This document shows positions 1 to 6,982 of a stretch of DNA of 22,048 bases, one piece after another. Made by a program: the position numbers and the translations under genes. The first letter of the stretch is position 1, and each line of letters starts with the position of its first letter. The DNA is from JBBDYQ01 sp035553855 (GTDB lineage: Bacteria > Actinomycetota > Thermoleophilia > Solirubrobacterales > Thermoleophilaceae). The notes beneath the pieces were generated by a model that did no database searches, was not told the origin of the DNA, and worked only from the letters and a program-made list of their open reading frames with translations. The DNA is taken from the NCBI GenBank assembly GCA_035553855.1, contig DATMJO010000125.1, positions 1 to 22,048 of the forward strand. Direction: 5' to 3'.

Positions 1-991
1 GTCCGAGCCCGCCGCCGAGGAGGGCTCGGGGGCGGCCGGCGCGCCGCGCGCGCCAGACGGCGACGACGGGGGCCGCGTCAAGGCCTCGCCCGTCGCGCGC
101 CGCATGGCCGGCGAGCTGGGCGTGGAGCTCTCAGGGCTCTCCGGCAGCGGGCCCGGCGGGCGGATCGTGAAGGCGGACGTGGAGTCGGCCGCGGCCGGCG
201 GAGGCGAGCGGGCAGAGCCCAAGGCCCCCGAGCGCGCAGCTGAGCCCGAGGCCCCCGAGCGCGTACCCGCTCCGACTGCGCAGGGCGGCGGCGAGACCGG
301 TGCGAAGGGCGAGGTCGAGACGCAAGAGCTCTCGCGCCACCAGCGCACCGTCACGCGGCGCATGGCCGAGTCGAAGGCGACCGCGCCCGACTTCGTGCTC
401 GAGGTGCAGGTGGACATGGCGGCCGCGGTCGAGATGCGGGAGCGGCTGAAGCGCGTCTCGGACCCGGCCCCCTCGTACAACGACATGGTCGTCAAGGCGT
501 GCGCCGCGGCGCTGCGCGTTCACCCGCGGGTGAACGGCGCCTACCGCCACGGCCGCTTCGAGCTCTACTCGCGCGTCAACGTGGGCGTGGCGGTCGCGGC
601 CGACGACGCGCTTGTCGTGCCCACGATCTTCGACGCCGACCGCAAGTCGCTTGGCCAGATCGCAGAGGACACGCGGATCGCGGCCGAGCGGGTCCGGGCC
701 GGCGAGATCACTCCCCCCGAGGTGGCCGGCGGGACCTTCACGGTGTCGAACCTCGGGATGTTCGGGATCGACTCCTTCACCGCGATCATCAACCCGCCCC
801 AGGCGGCGCTGCTCACCGTCGGCTCGCTGAAGAAGCGCCCGATCGTCGACGAGCACGGCCGGGTGGTGGCGCGCGAGACGATGACGCTCACGCTCGTGTG
901 CGACCACCGCATCCTCTACGGGGCCGACGGCGCGGTCTTCCTCGCGAAGGTGCGCGAGCTGCTCGAGTACCCGCTGTCGATGGCGCTCTAG
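1..991 (+). CDS. 2-oxoacid dehydrogenase complex E2 acyltransferase, 5'-truncated
   Basis: Dihydrolipoamide acyltransferase core subunit of a pyruvate, 2-oxoglutarate or branched-chain 2-oxoacid dehydrogenase complex; it moves the acyl group from lipoyl-lysine to CoA in the cytoplasm. The frame is open from base 2, so the lipoyl domain lies outside the window. Visible residues about 25-62 form the E3/E1-binding domain (VKASPVARRMA, then GPGGRIVKADV), followed by an Ala/Pro/Glu linker and the catalytic domain from about residue 107. The catalytic histidine is H302 in DHRILYGADGA; the usual HxxxDG aspartate is replaced by Y306. From memory, cyanobacterial and plastid E2 proteins also carry Tyr here. 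The TFTVSNLGMFG and INPPQAA motifs are intact. The ATG at 104 falls inside the binding domain and is not the start. The substrate class cannot be told from this fragment. Its stop overlaps the converging permease gene by 4 nt. Confidence 0.93.
   Translation, partial: SEPAAEEGSGAAGAPRAPDGDDGGRVKASPVARRMAGELGVELSGLSGSGPGGRIVKADVESAAAGGGERAEPKAPERAAEPEAPERVPAPTAQGGGETGAKGEVETQELSRHQRTVTRRMAESKATAPDFVLEVQVDMAAAVEMRERLKRVSDPAPSYNDMVVKACAAALRVHPRVNGAYRHGRFELYSRVNVGVAVAADDALVVPTIFDADRKSLGQIAEDTRIAAERVRAGEITPPEVAGGTFTVSNLGMFGIDSFTAIINPPQAALLTVGSLKKRPIVDEHGRVVARETMTLTLVCDHRILYGADGAVFLAKVRELLEYPLSMAL
215..265 (+). repeat. 27-bp-period tandem duplication in the E2 linker
   Basis: Two near-identical 24-nt units start at 215 and 242 (period 27 nt) and encode AEPKAPERA and AEPEAPERV. 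They lie in the flexible Ala/Pro/Glu linker between binding and catalytic domains, where length changes are tolerated in this family. It looks like a recent in-frame duplication. Confidence 0.7.
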
Positions 992-1692
992 AGCGCCGCG
1001 CGCGCCAGCAGCACGACCCCGCCGGCCGCCGCCACGAGCAGCACCGCGTCGCGCGCCGCGCGTTCGGGGAGACGCGAGGCCACGGCCACGCCCGCGACCG
1101 TTCCGGCCACGAGCGCGAGCGGCCACTCGAGCCGCAGGGAGACGACTCCGAGCGCCGCCACCGTCACGACGTTCACGCCGAGCAGATACGCCTGGAGCGT
1201 CGCCCGCATGCGCGCCGGCGGCATTCCGCGGGCGAGCACGTAGAGCGCCGCGGCCGGACCGCCCACGCCCGCGGCGGCGTTCATCGCGCCGCTCACCGCG
1301 CCCGCGGCCGCGACCCCGGGCCCGGCGCTCACAGGCGAGGCCTCCACCACGGCGGGGCGCGCGACGAGCAGGCCGACGCCCGCGAGCACCAGGACCCCTG
1401 CGGCCGCCGTCGCCACCGTCTCGTCGATCTCGCGCAGCGCCAGCGCCGCGAGCGGCGTCGCCAAGAGCGCGGGCAGGAGCAGCAGCCCGGCGGCCCGCAC
1501 GTCGACGTCCCGCGGTGAGGTGACGACCACGGCGACGTTCACGAACGCGGCGAGCAGGGCGGTCGCCGCGACGCCCTCCACCGGTCCGAGCACGGCGACG
1601 AACGCCGGGGCGCAAACCAGCCCGAAGCCGATCCCGGTGAGCGCCTGCGCGAACGCGGCGCCCGTAACGACGGTGGCCAGAAGGTATTCCAA
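988..1692 (-). CDS. TauE/SafE-family (DUF81) membrane permease
   Basis: A 234-residue, very hydrophobic protein with about seven to eight predicted membrane segments. The N-terminal stretch LTGIGFGLVCAP and the mid-protein repeat of the same theme, SGAMNAAAGVGGPAAALY, are the two internal-repeat motifs of the TauE/SafE family, whose characterised members export sulfite or sulfoacetate or import organic anions. The substrate here is unknown. The only usable start is TTG at 1692-1690, with no clear ribosome-binding site, so initiation may be leaderless. The gene is divergent from the TetR gene with 29 nt between starts, and a small palindrome (1688-1703) covers its start codon, which suggests TetR control. 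Its 3' end overlaps the E2 gene by 4 nt. The sulfatase 3.4 kb away makes sulfur-anion export tempting, but that link is inference. Confidence 0.82.
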   Translation of the reverse strand: MEYLLATVVTGAAFAQALTGIGFGLVCAPAFVAVLGPVEGVAATALLAAFVNVAVVVTSPRDVDVRAAGLLLLPALLATPLAALALREIDETVATAAAGVLVLAGVGLLVARPAVVEASPVSAGPGVAAAGAVSGAMNAAAGVGGPAAALYVLARGMPPARMRATLQAYLLGVNVVTVAALGVVSLRLEWPLALVAGTVAGVAVASRLPERAARDAVLLVAAAGGVVLLARAAL

Positions 1693-1703
1693 CGCCCGTT
1701 GGA
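1688..1703. promoter_or_regulatory. Candidate TetR operator palindrome
   Basis: TCCAAC, a 4-nt spacer (GCCC), then GTTGGA: a perfect 6-bp inverted repeat in the 29-nt gap between the divergent permease and TetR genes, covering the permease TTG start. Position and symmetry fit an autoregulatory TetR-type operator, although it is shorter than most. Confidence 0.4.
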
Positions 1704-1721
1704 TTCTGTCACCATGGAGGC

Positions 1722-2321
1722 ATGGACCCGGCGAGACGGCGACCCGGCCGCCCGGCGATGGTCGAGCCCGGCCACACCCGTGACCGCATCCTCGACGCCG
1801 CCACCGACCTCTTCTCCGCGCACGGCTTCGAGGGCATCTCGCTGCGTGACATCGCGGCCGTCGTGAAGCTCGACGTGGCGACGGTCCACCATCACGCGGG
1901 CAGCAAGGCCGAGCTGTACGAGGCCGTCTTCAAGCGCATGTTCACGGCCGAGGCCGACACGCTCAGGGCCGCCGCCGCGCGGGCCGCCACCGAGCCGGGC
2001 ACGAAGGGGCTCCACACCCTTCTCGACGCCTTCCTCGACTTCCTCGACGAGCACCCCGAGGTCACCCACCTGTGGCTTCGGCGCTGGCTCGAGCCCGCCG
2101 AGCACCGCCGCCTCGACGAGGAGTACTCGCTCCCGCTCTACGACCTCGTCGAGGAGCAACTCGCGGGCGAGCCGCACGCCCACCAGGCGGTCCGCAGCGT
2201 GGTCTGGGCCGTGCACGGCCACGTCACGGCGTGCGCCGCCCTGCGTGGCGCGGCGCTCCGCAGCGAGCGCGAGTCCTTCCGCGAGTTCGCCCACAGGATG
2301 GTCGACGCCCTGTGGGCCTGA
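1722..2321 (+). CDS. TetR/AcrR-family transcriptional regulator
   Basis: A 199-residue regulator. The basic N-terminal tail RRRPGRPA is followed by a TetR helix-turn-helix at about residues 20-65: TRDRILDAATDLFSAHGFEG, then SLRDIAAVVKLDVATVHHHA and GSKAELYEAVF. The C-terminal half is the variable ligand-binding and dimerisation part. Start ATG 1722 has GGAGG almost touching it (1 nt spacer), so the in-frame ATG at 1758 is an alternative; I keep 1722 because of the typical basic tail. The 3' end overlaps the GTG start of the flavin monooxygenase by 10 nt, so regulator and enzyme genes are probably co-transcribed. Expected role: ligand-responsive repressor of the permease and/or the monooxygenase-SDR genes. 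Confidence 0.92.
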   Translation: MDPARRRPGRPAMVEPGHTRDRILDAATDLFSAHGFEGISLRDIAAVVKLDVATVHHHAGSKAELYEAVFKRMFTAEADTLRAAAARAATEPGTKGLHTLLDAFLDFLDEHPEVTHLWLRRWLEPAEHRRLDEEYSLPLYDLVEEQLAGEPHAHQAVRSVVWAVHGHVTACAALRGAALRSERESFREFAHRMVDALWA

Positions 2322-3730
2322 GGGTCGCCGTCATCGGCGCCGGGGCCGCCGGCATGGCCGCGCTGCGCGAGCTGAAGGAGGCGGGCCTCGGCGTGACCTG
2401 CTTCGAGAAGGGCGAGCGCGTCGGCGGGATCTGGGCCTACGGCAACTGCTCGGGCCTCTCGCCCGCCTACGAGACCCTCCACCTGAACACGAGCCGCGCC
2501 CGCACCGAGTACCGCGACTACCCGATGCCCGCCGACTGGCCGGACTTTCCGAGCCACGAGATGATCCAGCGCTACTTCGAGGCCTACGTGGACCACTTCG
2601 GCCTGCGCGACTCGATCCGCTTCGAATGCGGCGTCGCCCACGCCGAGCCGCTCGACGGCGGCGGCTGGCGGCTCGACCTCGAGAACGGGGAGTCGGAGGA
2701 GTTCGACGCGCTCGTCGTCGCGAACGGCCACAACTGGGACCCGCGCTGGCCCGATCCGCCCTACCCCGGGGAGTTCGGGGGCGAGCAGATCCATGCGCAC
2801 GACTTCCGCTCGAACACGATCTTCGAGGGCAAGCGGGTGCTCGTCGTCGGGATCGGCAACTCGGCGATGGACATCGCGGTCGAGTCCTCGCTCGTGGCCG
2901 AGCGCACGCTGATCTCGACGCGGCGGGGCGCCTGGATCGTCCCGAAGAACCTGCTTGGCAAGCCCGCGGACCAGATCGTCCGGCCCGCGATGACGCGACT
3001 CCACTGGCGGCTCCGCCAGCCGATCACGCAGACGCTCCTGCGGGCGACCGTGGGGCGGCCGGAGCGCTTCGGGCTGCCGGCCCCCACCCAGGGCTTCCTC
3101 CAGGACCACCCGACGATCTCGGACACGCTGCTCTCGCGCATCACCCACGGCGAGATCGAGCCGCGGCCCGGGATCGCGCGGCTCGACGGCGACTGCATCG
3201 AGTTCACCGACGGGCGCCGCGACCTCGTGGACGCGATCGTGTGGTGCACGGGCTACCGGATCTCCTTCCCGTTCTTCGACCCGGACCTCGTTAGCGCCCC
3301 CGGCGGCGACCTGCCGCTCTACAAGCGGATCTTCCACCCGGACCTTCCCAGCGTGTTCTTCGTGGGGCTGATCCAGTCGACCGGATCGGCCATCCCGATC
3401 TGCGAGCAGCAGTCGAAGCTGGTCGCCGCGCATCTCACCGGCCGCTACGCGCCGCCGCCCCGCGAGCGCCAGCTGGCCGACATCGAGCGCACCCGCGCGA
3501 AGAACGAGAAGCGCTACGGCGCGGGCAAGCGCCCGACGATGCGCGTGGACTTCGACGGCTTCATGCGCGAGCTGCCCCGCGAGCTGGCCCGCGGGGAGAA
3601 GCGCGCGCGCAGGACAGGCTTCGTGCCGCACTTGGCGGCACGTGGGAGTAGGGCCCCGGACAGCTCGGAGGCGCGCCGCGAGAGGCAGGATGCCGACCGC
3701 GGCGCGCCGACCGGCTCCGGACGGCTTTGA
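2312..3730 (+). CDS. Flavin-containing monooxygenase (FMO/Baeyer-Villiger type)
   Basis: A 472-residue FAD- and NADPH-dependent monooxygenase. The N-terminal FAD motif VIGAGAAGMAAL begins at about residue 7. The FMO fingerprint FxGxxxHxxxF is exact at residues 155-165 (FGGEQIHAHDF), and the NADPH-binding GxGxS motif follows in VVGIGNSAMDIA. A CTGYRISFPFF segment matches the conserved C-terminal FMO region. Start chosen as GTG 2312 because the FAD motif follows at once; longer readings in this frame overlap the TetR gene. Family members oxygenate heteroatoms or carbonyls; the substrate is unknown. The last ~40 residues, after GEKRARR, look unlike the family and contain a strong DNA hairpin (3620-3640). 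The stop overlaps the TTG start of the SDR gene, implying translational coupling. Confidence 0.92.
   Translation: MGLRVAVIGAGAAGMAALRELKEAGLGVTCFEKGERVGGIWAYGNCSGLSPAYETLHLNTSRARTEYRDYPMPADWPDFPSHEMIQRYFEAYVDHFGLRDSIRFECGVAHAEPLDGGGWRLDLENGESEEFDALVVANGHNWDPRWPDPPYPGEFGGEQIHAHDFRSNTIFEGKRVLVVGIGNSAMDIAVESSLVAERTLISTRRGAWIVPKNLLGKPADQIVRPAMTRLHWRLRQPITQTLLRATVGRPERFGLPAPTQGFLQDHPTISDTLLSRITHGEIEPRPGIARLDGDCIEFTDGRRDLVDAIVWCTGYRISFPFFDPDLVSAPGGDLPLYKRIFHPDLPSVFFVGLIQSTGSAIPICEQQSKLVAAHLTGRYAPPPRERQLADIERTRAKNEKRYGAGKRPTMRVDFDGFMRELPRELARGEKRARRTGFVPHLAARGSRAPDSSEARRERQDADRGAPTGSGRL
3620..3640. other. Perfect 8-bp hairpin in the 3' end of the monooxygenase gene
   Basis: CGTGCCGC, a 5-nt loop (ACTTG), then GCGGCACG. 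It sits where the monooxygenase protein departs from family-like sequence and about 87 nt before the SDR start. No T-run follows, so it is not a classical terminator. Confidence 0.5.
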
Positions 3731-4539
3731 GCTCCCTCTCCGGCAGGCGCGTCGTCGTCACCGGCGCGAGCGGCGCGTTCGGGCGCGCGCTCATGGCCGA
3801 GCTCGCCCGCGGGGGCGCGAAGGCGGTCGGGCTCGACCTGGCGCCGAGCGACGACCCCGACGCACGGGTGCTCGCCTGCGACATCACCGACGCCGCGTCG
3901 GTGGAAGCGGCCGCGGCCGAGGCGATCAAGCTACTGGGCGGGCTCGACGTGCTCGTCTCGAACGCCGGGCTCGGCGGGCCGGCCGACGCCGGCGCCCAGC
4001 CCGACGAGGCGGCCGTGCGGATGATCGACGTGAACCTCGTGGGGGCGTGGCGCGTGACCGCCGCCTGCATCGACGCGCTCGTCGCGAGCCGCGGCCGGGT
4101 CGTGTTCGTCGGCTCGCGCATGGTGCACGTGCCGGTGCCGCTCGGGGCGCCCTACGGCGCCTCGAAGCGCGGCCTCGCCGCCTACGCCGACTCGCTGCGG
4201 CTCGAGTACGGGACGCACATCAAGGTCACGAGCGTGAACCCGAGCATGGTCCGCACGCCGATCCACGACGCCGCCGCCCGCGCCGGCCTGTCGCTCCAGG
4301 GGGTCTCCCGCGAGGAGCCGCTCGAGGGGGTCGTCGCGAAGATCATCCGCGCCTGCGAGATGGACGACCCGCCGCGCGAGATGGCGACCACGCGCCGCGG
4401 CGCGGTGGAGGCGTTCATCGGCCGCCACTTCCCGTCGCTCTCGGACCGCATGGTGCGGCGCGTCATCGCCAAGCAGGTGGCAGCCGGGACCTTCGACGAC
4501 GCCCCGATGGCCGCGGGGCTGGCCGAGCGCTACCGCTGA
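3727..4539 (+). CDS. Short-chain dehydrogenase/reductase (SDR)
   Basis: A 270-residue NAD(P)-dependent oxidoreductase of the classical SDR type. The nucleotide-binding motif TGASGAFG spans residues 12-19. NAG is at 79-81, N103 is the structural or catalytic Asn, and the catalytic triad is S130, Y143 and K147 (YGASK). D37 at the end of the second strand (GLDLAP) favours NAD(H) over NADP(H), as an inference. The only upstream start is TTG 3727, overlapping the monooxygenase TGA as TTGA, so translation is probably coupled. With the monooxygenase it would form a two-step oxidation, for example of an alcohol to a ketone and on to an ester; the substrate is unknown. A palindromic repeat begins 4 nt after the stop. 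Confidence 0.92.
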   Translation: MSSLSGRRVVVTGASGAFGRALMAELARGGAKAVGLDLAPSDDPDARVLACDITDAASVEAAAAEAIKLLGGLDVLVSNAGLGGPADAGAQPDEAAVRMIDVNLVGAWRVTAACIDALVASRGRVVFVGSRMVHVPVPLGAPYGASKRGLAAYADSLRLEYGTHIKVTSVNPSMVRTPIHDAAARAGLSLQGVSREEPLEGVVAKIIRACEMDDPPREMATTRRGAVEAFIGRHFPSLSDRMVRRVIAKQVAAGTFDDAPMAAGLAERYR

Positions 4540-4543
4540 ACCC

Positions 4544-4570
4544 GTGAAACAGTGCCAGGCACTGTTTCAC
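4544..4570. repeat. 27-nt palindromic intergenic repeat, copy 1
   Basis: Arm GTGAAACAGTGCC, central A, then the exact reverse complement: a perfect 13-bp inverted repeat. It lies between the converging SDR (stop 4539) and ferritin (stop 4581) genes. The same sequence recurs at 7133-7159 and 21174-21198. The RNA hairpin could stop transcription from both sides, but there is no T-run. Confidence 0.95.
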
Positions 4571-4580
4571 CCTCGGTGGT

Positions 4581-5108
4581 TCAGCCGCCCGCGATCGGCG
4601 GGGCGGTGGGGTCCCTGGCCTCGTGCGGGGCGCCCTCGCGGGCCAGGTGGTCCTCGACGTCCTGCGGGCGCTCGGCCGCGCGCTCTGCCACCTGGAGCAG
4701 GCCGGCCATAGTGGCCACCTCCTCCACCTGCTCCTTCAGGAACCAGGAGACGAAGTTCTCCGAGCGGTAGTCCTGCTCCTCGCGCGCGATGCCGGCGAGC
4801 CGGTCGATCTCGTCACCGACCTGGCGCTCCTGCTCGAGCCCCAACGCGATGGGCGCCTTGAAGTCCTCGAACTCGGCCTGCGGCGCGCGCACGTCGGGAA
4901 CCACCGCCTGGCTGTCGGTGTCCAGCAGGTAGCGGACCATCATCATCGCGTGGTCGCGCTCCTCGAGCGCCTGCCGGTAGAAGAACGCGGCGAGGCGCGG
5001 GAAGGTCTGCGCGTCGTACCAGATGGCGGCGGCCAGGTACTGGTGCGAGGCGGCGAGCTCGTTCGCGATCTGCGCGTTCAGGGCGTCTACGAATCGTTGT
5101 GCGGGCAT
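4581..5108 (-). CDS. bfrB: Ferritin, BfrB-type (non-haem iron storage)
   Basis: A 175-residue ferritin subunit; 24 subunits form a cytoplasmic shell that oxidises Fe(II) and stores it as mineral. It resembles M. tuberculosis BfrB along its whole length. The ferroxidase ligands line up at a constant offset of 5 with those I recall for BfrB: E17, E50, H53, E94, Q127 and E130. Characteristic segments are NELAASHQYLAAAIWYDAQ, ALEERDHAMMM and WFLKEQVEEVATMAGLL. Start ATG 5108 gives the family's normal N-terminus; longer readings upstream run into the divergent sulfatase gene. No ribosome-binding site precedes the ATG, but TACGCT lies 6 nt upstream, typical of a leaderless start. It lacks a haem-binding Met in the bacterioferritin position as far as I can judge. 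The C-terminal tail after residue 160 is Pro/Ala-rich. Confidence 0.95.
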   Translation of the reverse strand: MPAQRFVDALNAQIANELAASHQYLAAAIWYDAQTFPRLAAFFYRQALEERDHAMMMVRYLLDTDSQAVVPDVRAPQAEFEDFKAPIALGLEQERQVGDEIDRLAGIAREEQDYRSENFVSWFLKEQVEEVATMAGLLQVAERAAERPQDVEDHLAREGAPHEARDPTAPPIAGG

Positions 5109-5114
5109 GGGGTG

Positions 5115-5120
5115 AGCGTA
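5115..5120 (-). promoter_or_regulatory. Probable -10 element of the ferritin gene (leaderless)
   Basis: On the minus strand TACGCT (TANNNT type) is followed by 6 nt and then the ferritin ATG, so transcription should begin at or next to the start codon. Confidence 0.5.
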
Positions 5121-5139
5121 ACTGAGACGATCGGCCGGG

Positions 5140-6699
5140 ATGGAGCGCCCGAACGTGCTCCTCATCGTCACCGACCAGGAACGCGCGCCGATGCACTGGC
5201 CCGCCGACCCCGGCTTCGAGGACGAGCTGATGCCCGCCACCGCCGAGCTGCGGCGCACCGGGCTCTCGTTCGACGGCGCGATCACCAACACGTGCATGTG
5301 CACGCCCGCCCGCGCGACGCTCTTCACCGGCCTCTACCCGCCGCGACACGGCGCGCCGCTCACCCTCACCCACGGCGTGCTGCCCGACCCGCGCAACTTC
5401 CCCGGCGTCGTCGGCACCCTCGGGCGGGTGCTCGCGCGCGGCGAGGTGCCGCGCGAGATGGTGGCCCGCTCGTTCGTGCGGAGCGCGCTGCGGCGCGGCG
5501 CGGGGCGCGGCTACCAGCCGCCGCTCTCGCCGGACGTGCCGAATCTCGCCCAGATGCTCCGCGACGCGGGCTACACCGTCGTCCTGAAGGGCAAATGGCA
5601 CCTGACCCGCTCCGTCGGCGACGACTGGGGAGCGGCCGACACGGAGCGCTTCGAGCGCGAGTTCGGCTTCTCCGGCTGGGAGCCGCCGGACCCGGGCGAG
5701 GCCACCAAGCCGCATCTCTTCGGCGGCGGCCACGCCGACCTCGACGCGGCGTTCGCCGCGCAGGCGGCGGAGTTCCTGCGCTCGGCCCCGCCGGAGCCTT
5801 GGGCGCTCGTCGTTTCGCTCGTCAACCCGCACGACGTGATCGCCTACCCCTCCTCCTACGCGCGCGGCGGCTACCGCGACGAGGAGTGGCGCGACCTGCC
5901 GGTGGATCTGCCCGAGACGATCGACGAGGACCTCTCCGGCAAGCCCACGCCGCACGCGCTGATGCGGCTCGGCCAGGCGGCCTACATCGGCGCGATCCGG
6001 GGGCGGGACGCGCAGCTCGACTACGTGCGCCTCTACGCGCACCTGCACCGCCTCGTCGACTCGCACATCGCCACCGTGCTCGACGCGCTCGGCTCCCAGC
6101 GCGAGCGCACGCTCGTGATCCGCACCTCCGACCACGGCGAGATGGGGCTCGCCCACGGAGGCCTCCGCCAGAAGATGTTCAACGCCTACGAGGAGACGGT
6201 GCGCGTTCCGCTCGTCTTCTCCCACCCGGGGCTGTTCCCGGAGGGCGCCCGCACCGACGCGCCGGCCGGTCTCGTGGACCTCATGCCCACGCTCGCCACT
6301 CTCTGCGGCGCCTCGCTGCCGGAGGCGGGCGTCGAGGGGGAGGACCTGACGCCCGTGCTTGCGCACCACGCGGCGAACGGCGACCTGGCCGCCGAGCCCG
6401 CGGAGTCCGTGCGGGATCACTCGCTCTTCGTGTACGACGACCACCGTGCCGGCACGGCCTTCGACAACGTGATCCCGCAGCCGAACCACATCCGCGCGGT
6501 GCGGGAGCGGCGCTTCAAATACGCCGTCTACCTCGATCCCGAGGGCCGCGCGGCGCGCCAGTACGAGCTGTACGACCTGGCCGAGGACCCGCACGAGACC
6601 GAGAACCTGGTGGACCACCGCACGGGCCGCGCGCACGCGCGCCGGCATGCGGAGGAGGCGGAGCGGCTGGCGGAGGCGGCGCTCAGTCAGGCCGGTTAG
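5140..6699 (+). CDS. Type I (formylglycine-dependent) sulfatase
   Basis: A 519-residue arylsulfatase-family hydrolase that would cleave a sulfate ester. The N-terminal metal-site motif is IVTDQE (D12). The sulfatase signature CTPAR begins at C54, the Cys converted to formylglycine, with R58. The second signature, GYTVVLKGKWHL, places K152 and H154. H231 (NPHD), D331-H332 (TSDHGEMG) and K345 complete the expected active site. No signal peptide is visible, so it is probably cytoplasmic, and the substrate is unknown. No formylglycine-generating enzyme gene is in the window, so activation would depend on one elsewhere. Start ATG 5140 lies 31 nt from the divergent ferritin start; no good ribosome-binding site is seen. 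The 55 nt after the stop hold only a GC-rich self-complementary stretch. Confidence 0.94.
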   Translation: MERPNVLLIVTDQERAPMHWPADPGFEDELMPATAELRRTGLSFDGAITNTCMCTPARATLFTGLYPPRHGAPLTLTHGVLPDPRNFPGVVGTLGRVLARGEVPREMVARSFVRSALRRGAGRGYQPPLSPDVPNLAQMLRDAGYTVVLKGKWHLTRSVGDDWGAADTERFEREFGFSGWEPPDPGEATKPHLFGGGHADLDAAFAAQAAEFLRSAPPEPWALVVSLVNPHDVIAYPSSYARGGYRDEEWRDLPVDLPETIDEDLSGKPTPHALMRLGQAAYIGAIRGRDAQLDYVRLYAHLHRLVDSHIATVLDALGSQRERTLVIRTSDHGEMGLAHGGLRQKMFNAYEETVRVPLVFSHPGLFPEGARTDAPAGLVDLMPTLATLCGASLPEAGVEGEDLTPVLAHHAANGDLAAEPAESVRDHSLFVYDDHRAGTAFDNVIPQPNHIRAVRERRFKYAVYLDPEGRAARQYELYDLAEDPHETENLVDHRTGRAHARRHAEEAERLAEAALSQAG

Positions 6700-6754
6700 G
6701 CGGGCGGCCGCCAGCCTGTCCATCGCGTCAGCGTCCTGAGCCATACTTCAGCGC

Positions 6755-6982
6755 ATGAGCGAACTGACGCTTACTGCCGTCTTCACGCCCGACGAGGACG
6801 GCTGGACGATGGCTCAACTGGCCGAGTGGCCCGCCGTCGTGACGTGCGGGCGAACGGTCGACGAGGCCCGCGCCATGCTCCTGGACGCTGCGCGGGAGAT
6901 GCTCGCCACCTACCGGGACGAGGGCAGGGAGCCGCCGATCGGAAGCGGCCATGTCGAGCCGCTGACCATCACCGCGGCTTGA
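6755..6982 (+). CDS. hicB: HicB-family antitoxin
   Basis: A 75-residue protein with the HicB/UPF0150 fold. An N-terminal strand pair with an acidic turn (TPDEDGWTMAQLAEWP) is followed by VVTCGRTVDEARAMLLDAAR, matching the family pattern of a partner-facing domain and helix. HicB neutralises the HicA ribonuclease; some members carry a C-terminal DNA-binding domain, but this one ends too early for that. ATG 6755 is preceded by TACTTC 5 nt upstream, weak support for a near-leaderless start. The stop overlaps the TTG start of the HicA-like gene, the usual tight pairing of this toxin-antitoxin family. Confidence 0.85.
   Translation: MSELTLTAVFTPDEDGWTMAQLAEWPAVVTCGRTVDEARAMLLDAAREMLATYRDEGREPPIGSGHVEPLTITAA

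Noticed and set aside
131..1615. Long minus-strand open frame antisense to the E2 gene (494 codons)
   Set aside because: Its product is dominated by Arg, Gly, Ala and Asp with no domain. It is the mirror frame of high-GC coding DNA, and the E2 and permease frames explain the region.
4544..4570. The palindrome as a classical intrinsic terminator
   Set aside because: No T-run on either side and an AT-containing outer stem. Exact arm conservation across copies is more than a terminator would need. Termination by another route remains possible.
6700..6715. GGCGGCCGCC self-complementary stretch after the sulfatase stop as a terminator
   Set aside because: Such GC palindromes are expected by chance at this base composition; there is no loop of normal size and no T-run.
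4813..6744. 643-codon minus-strand open frame across the sulfatase
   Set aside because: Low-complexity Arg/Val/His-rich translation without motifs; the sulfatase on the plus strand has every active-site residue.
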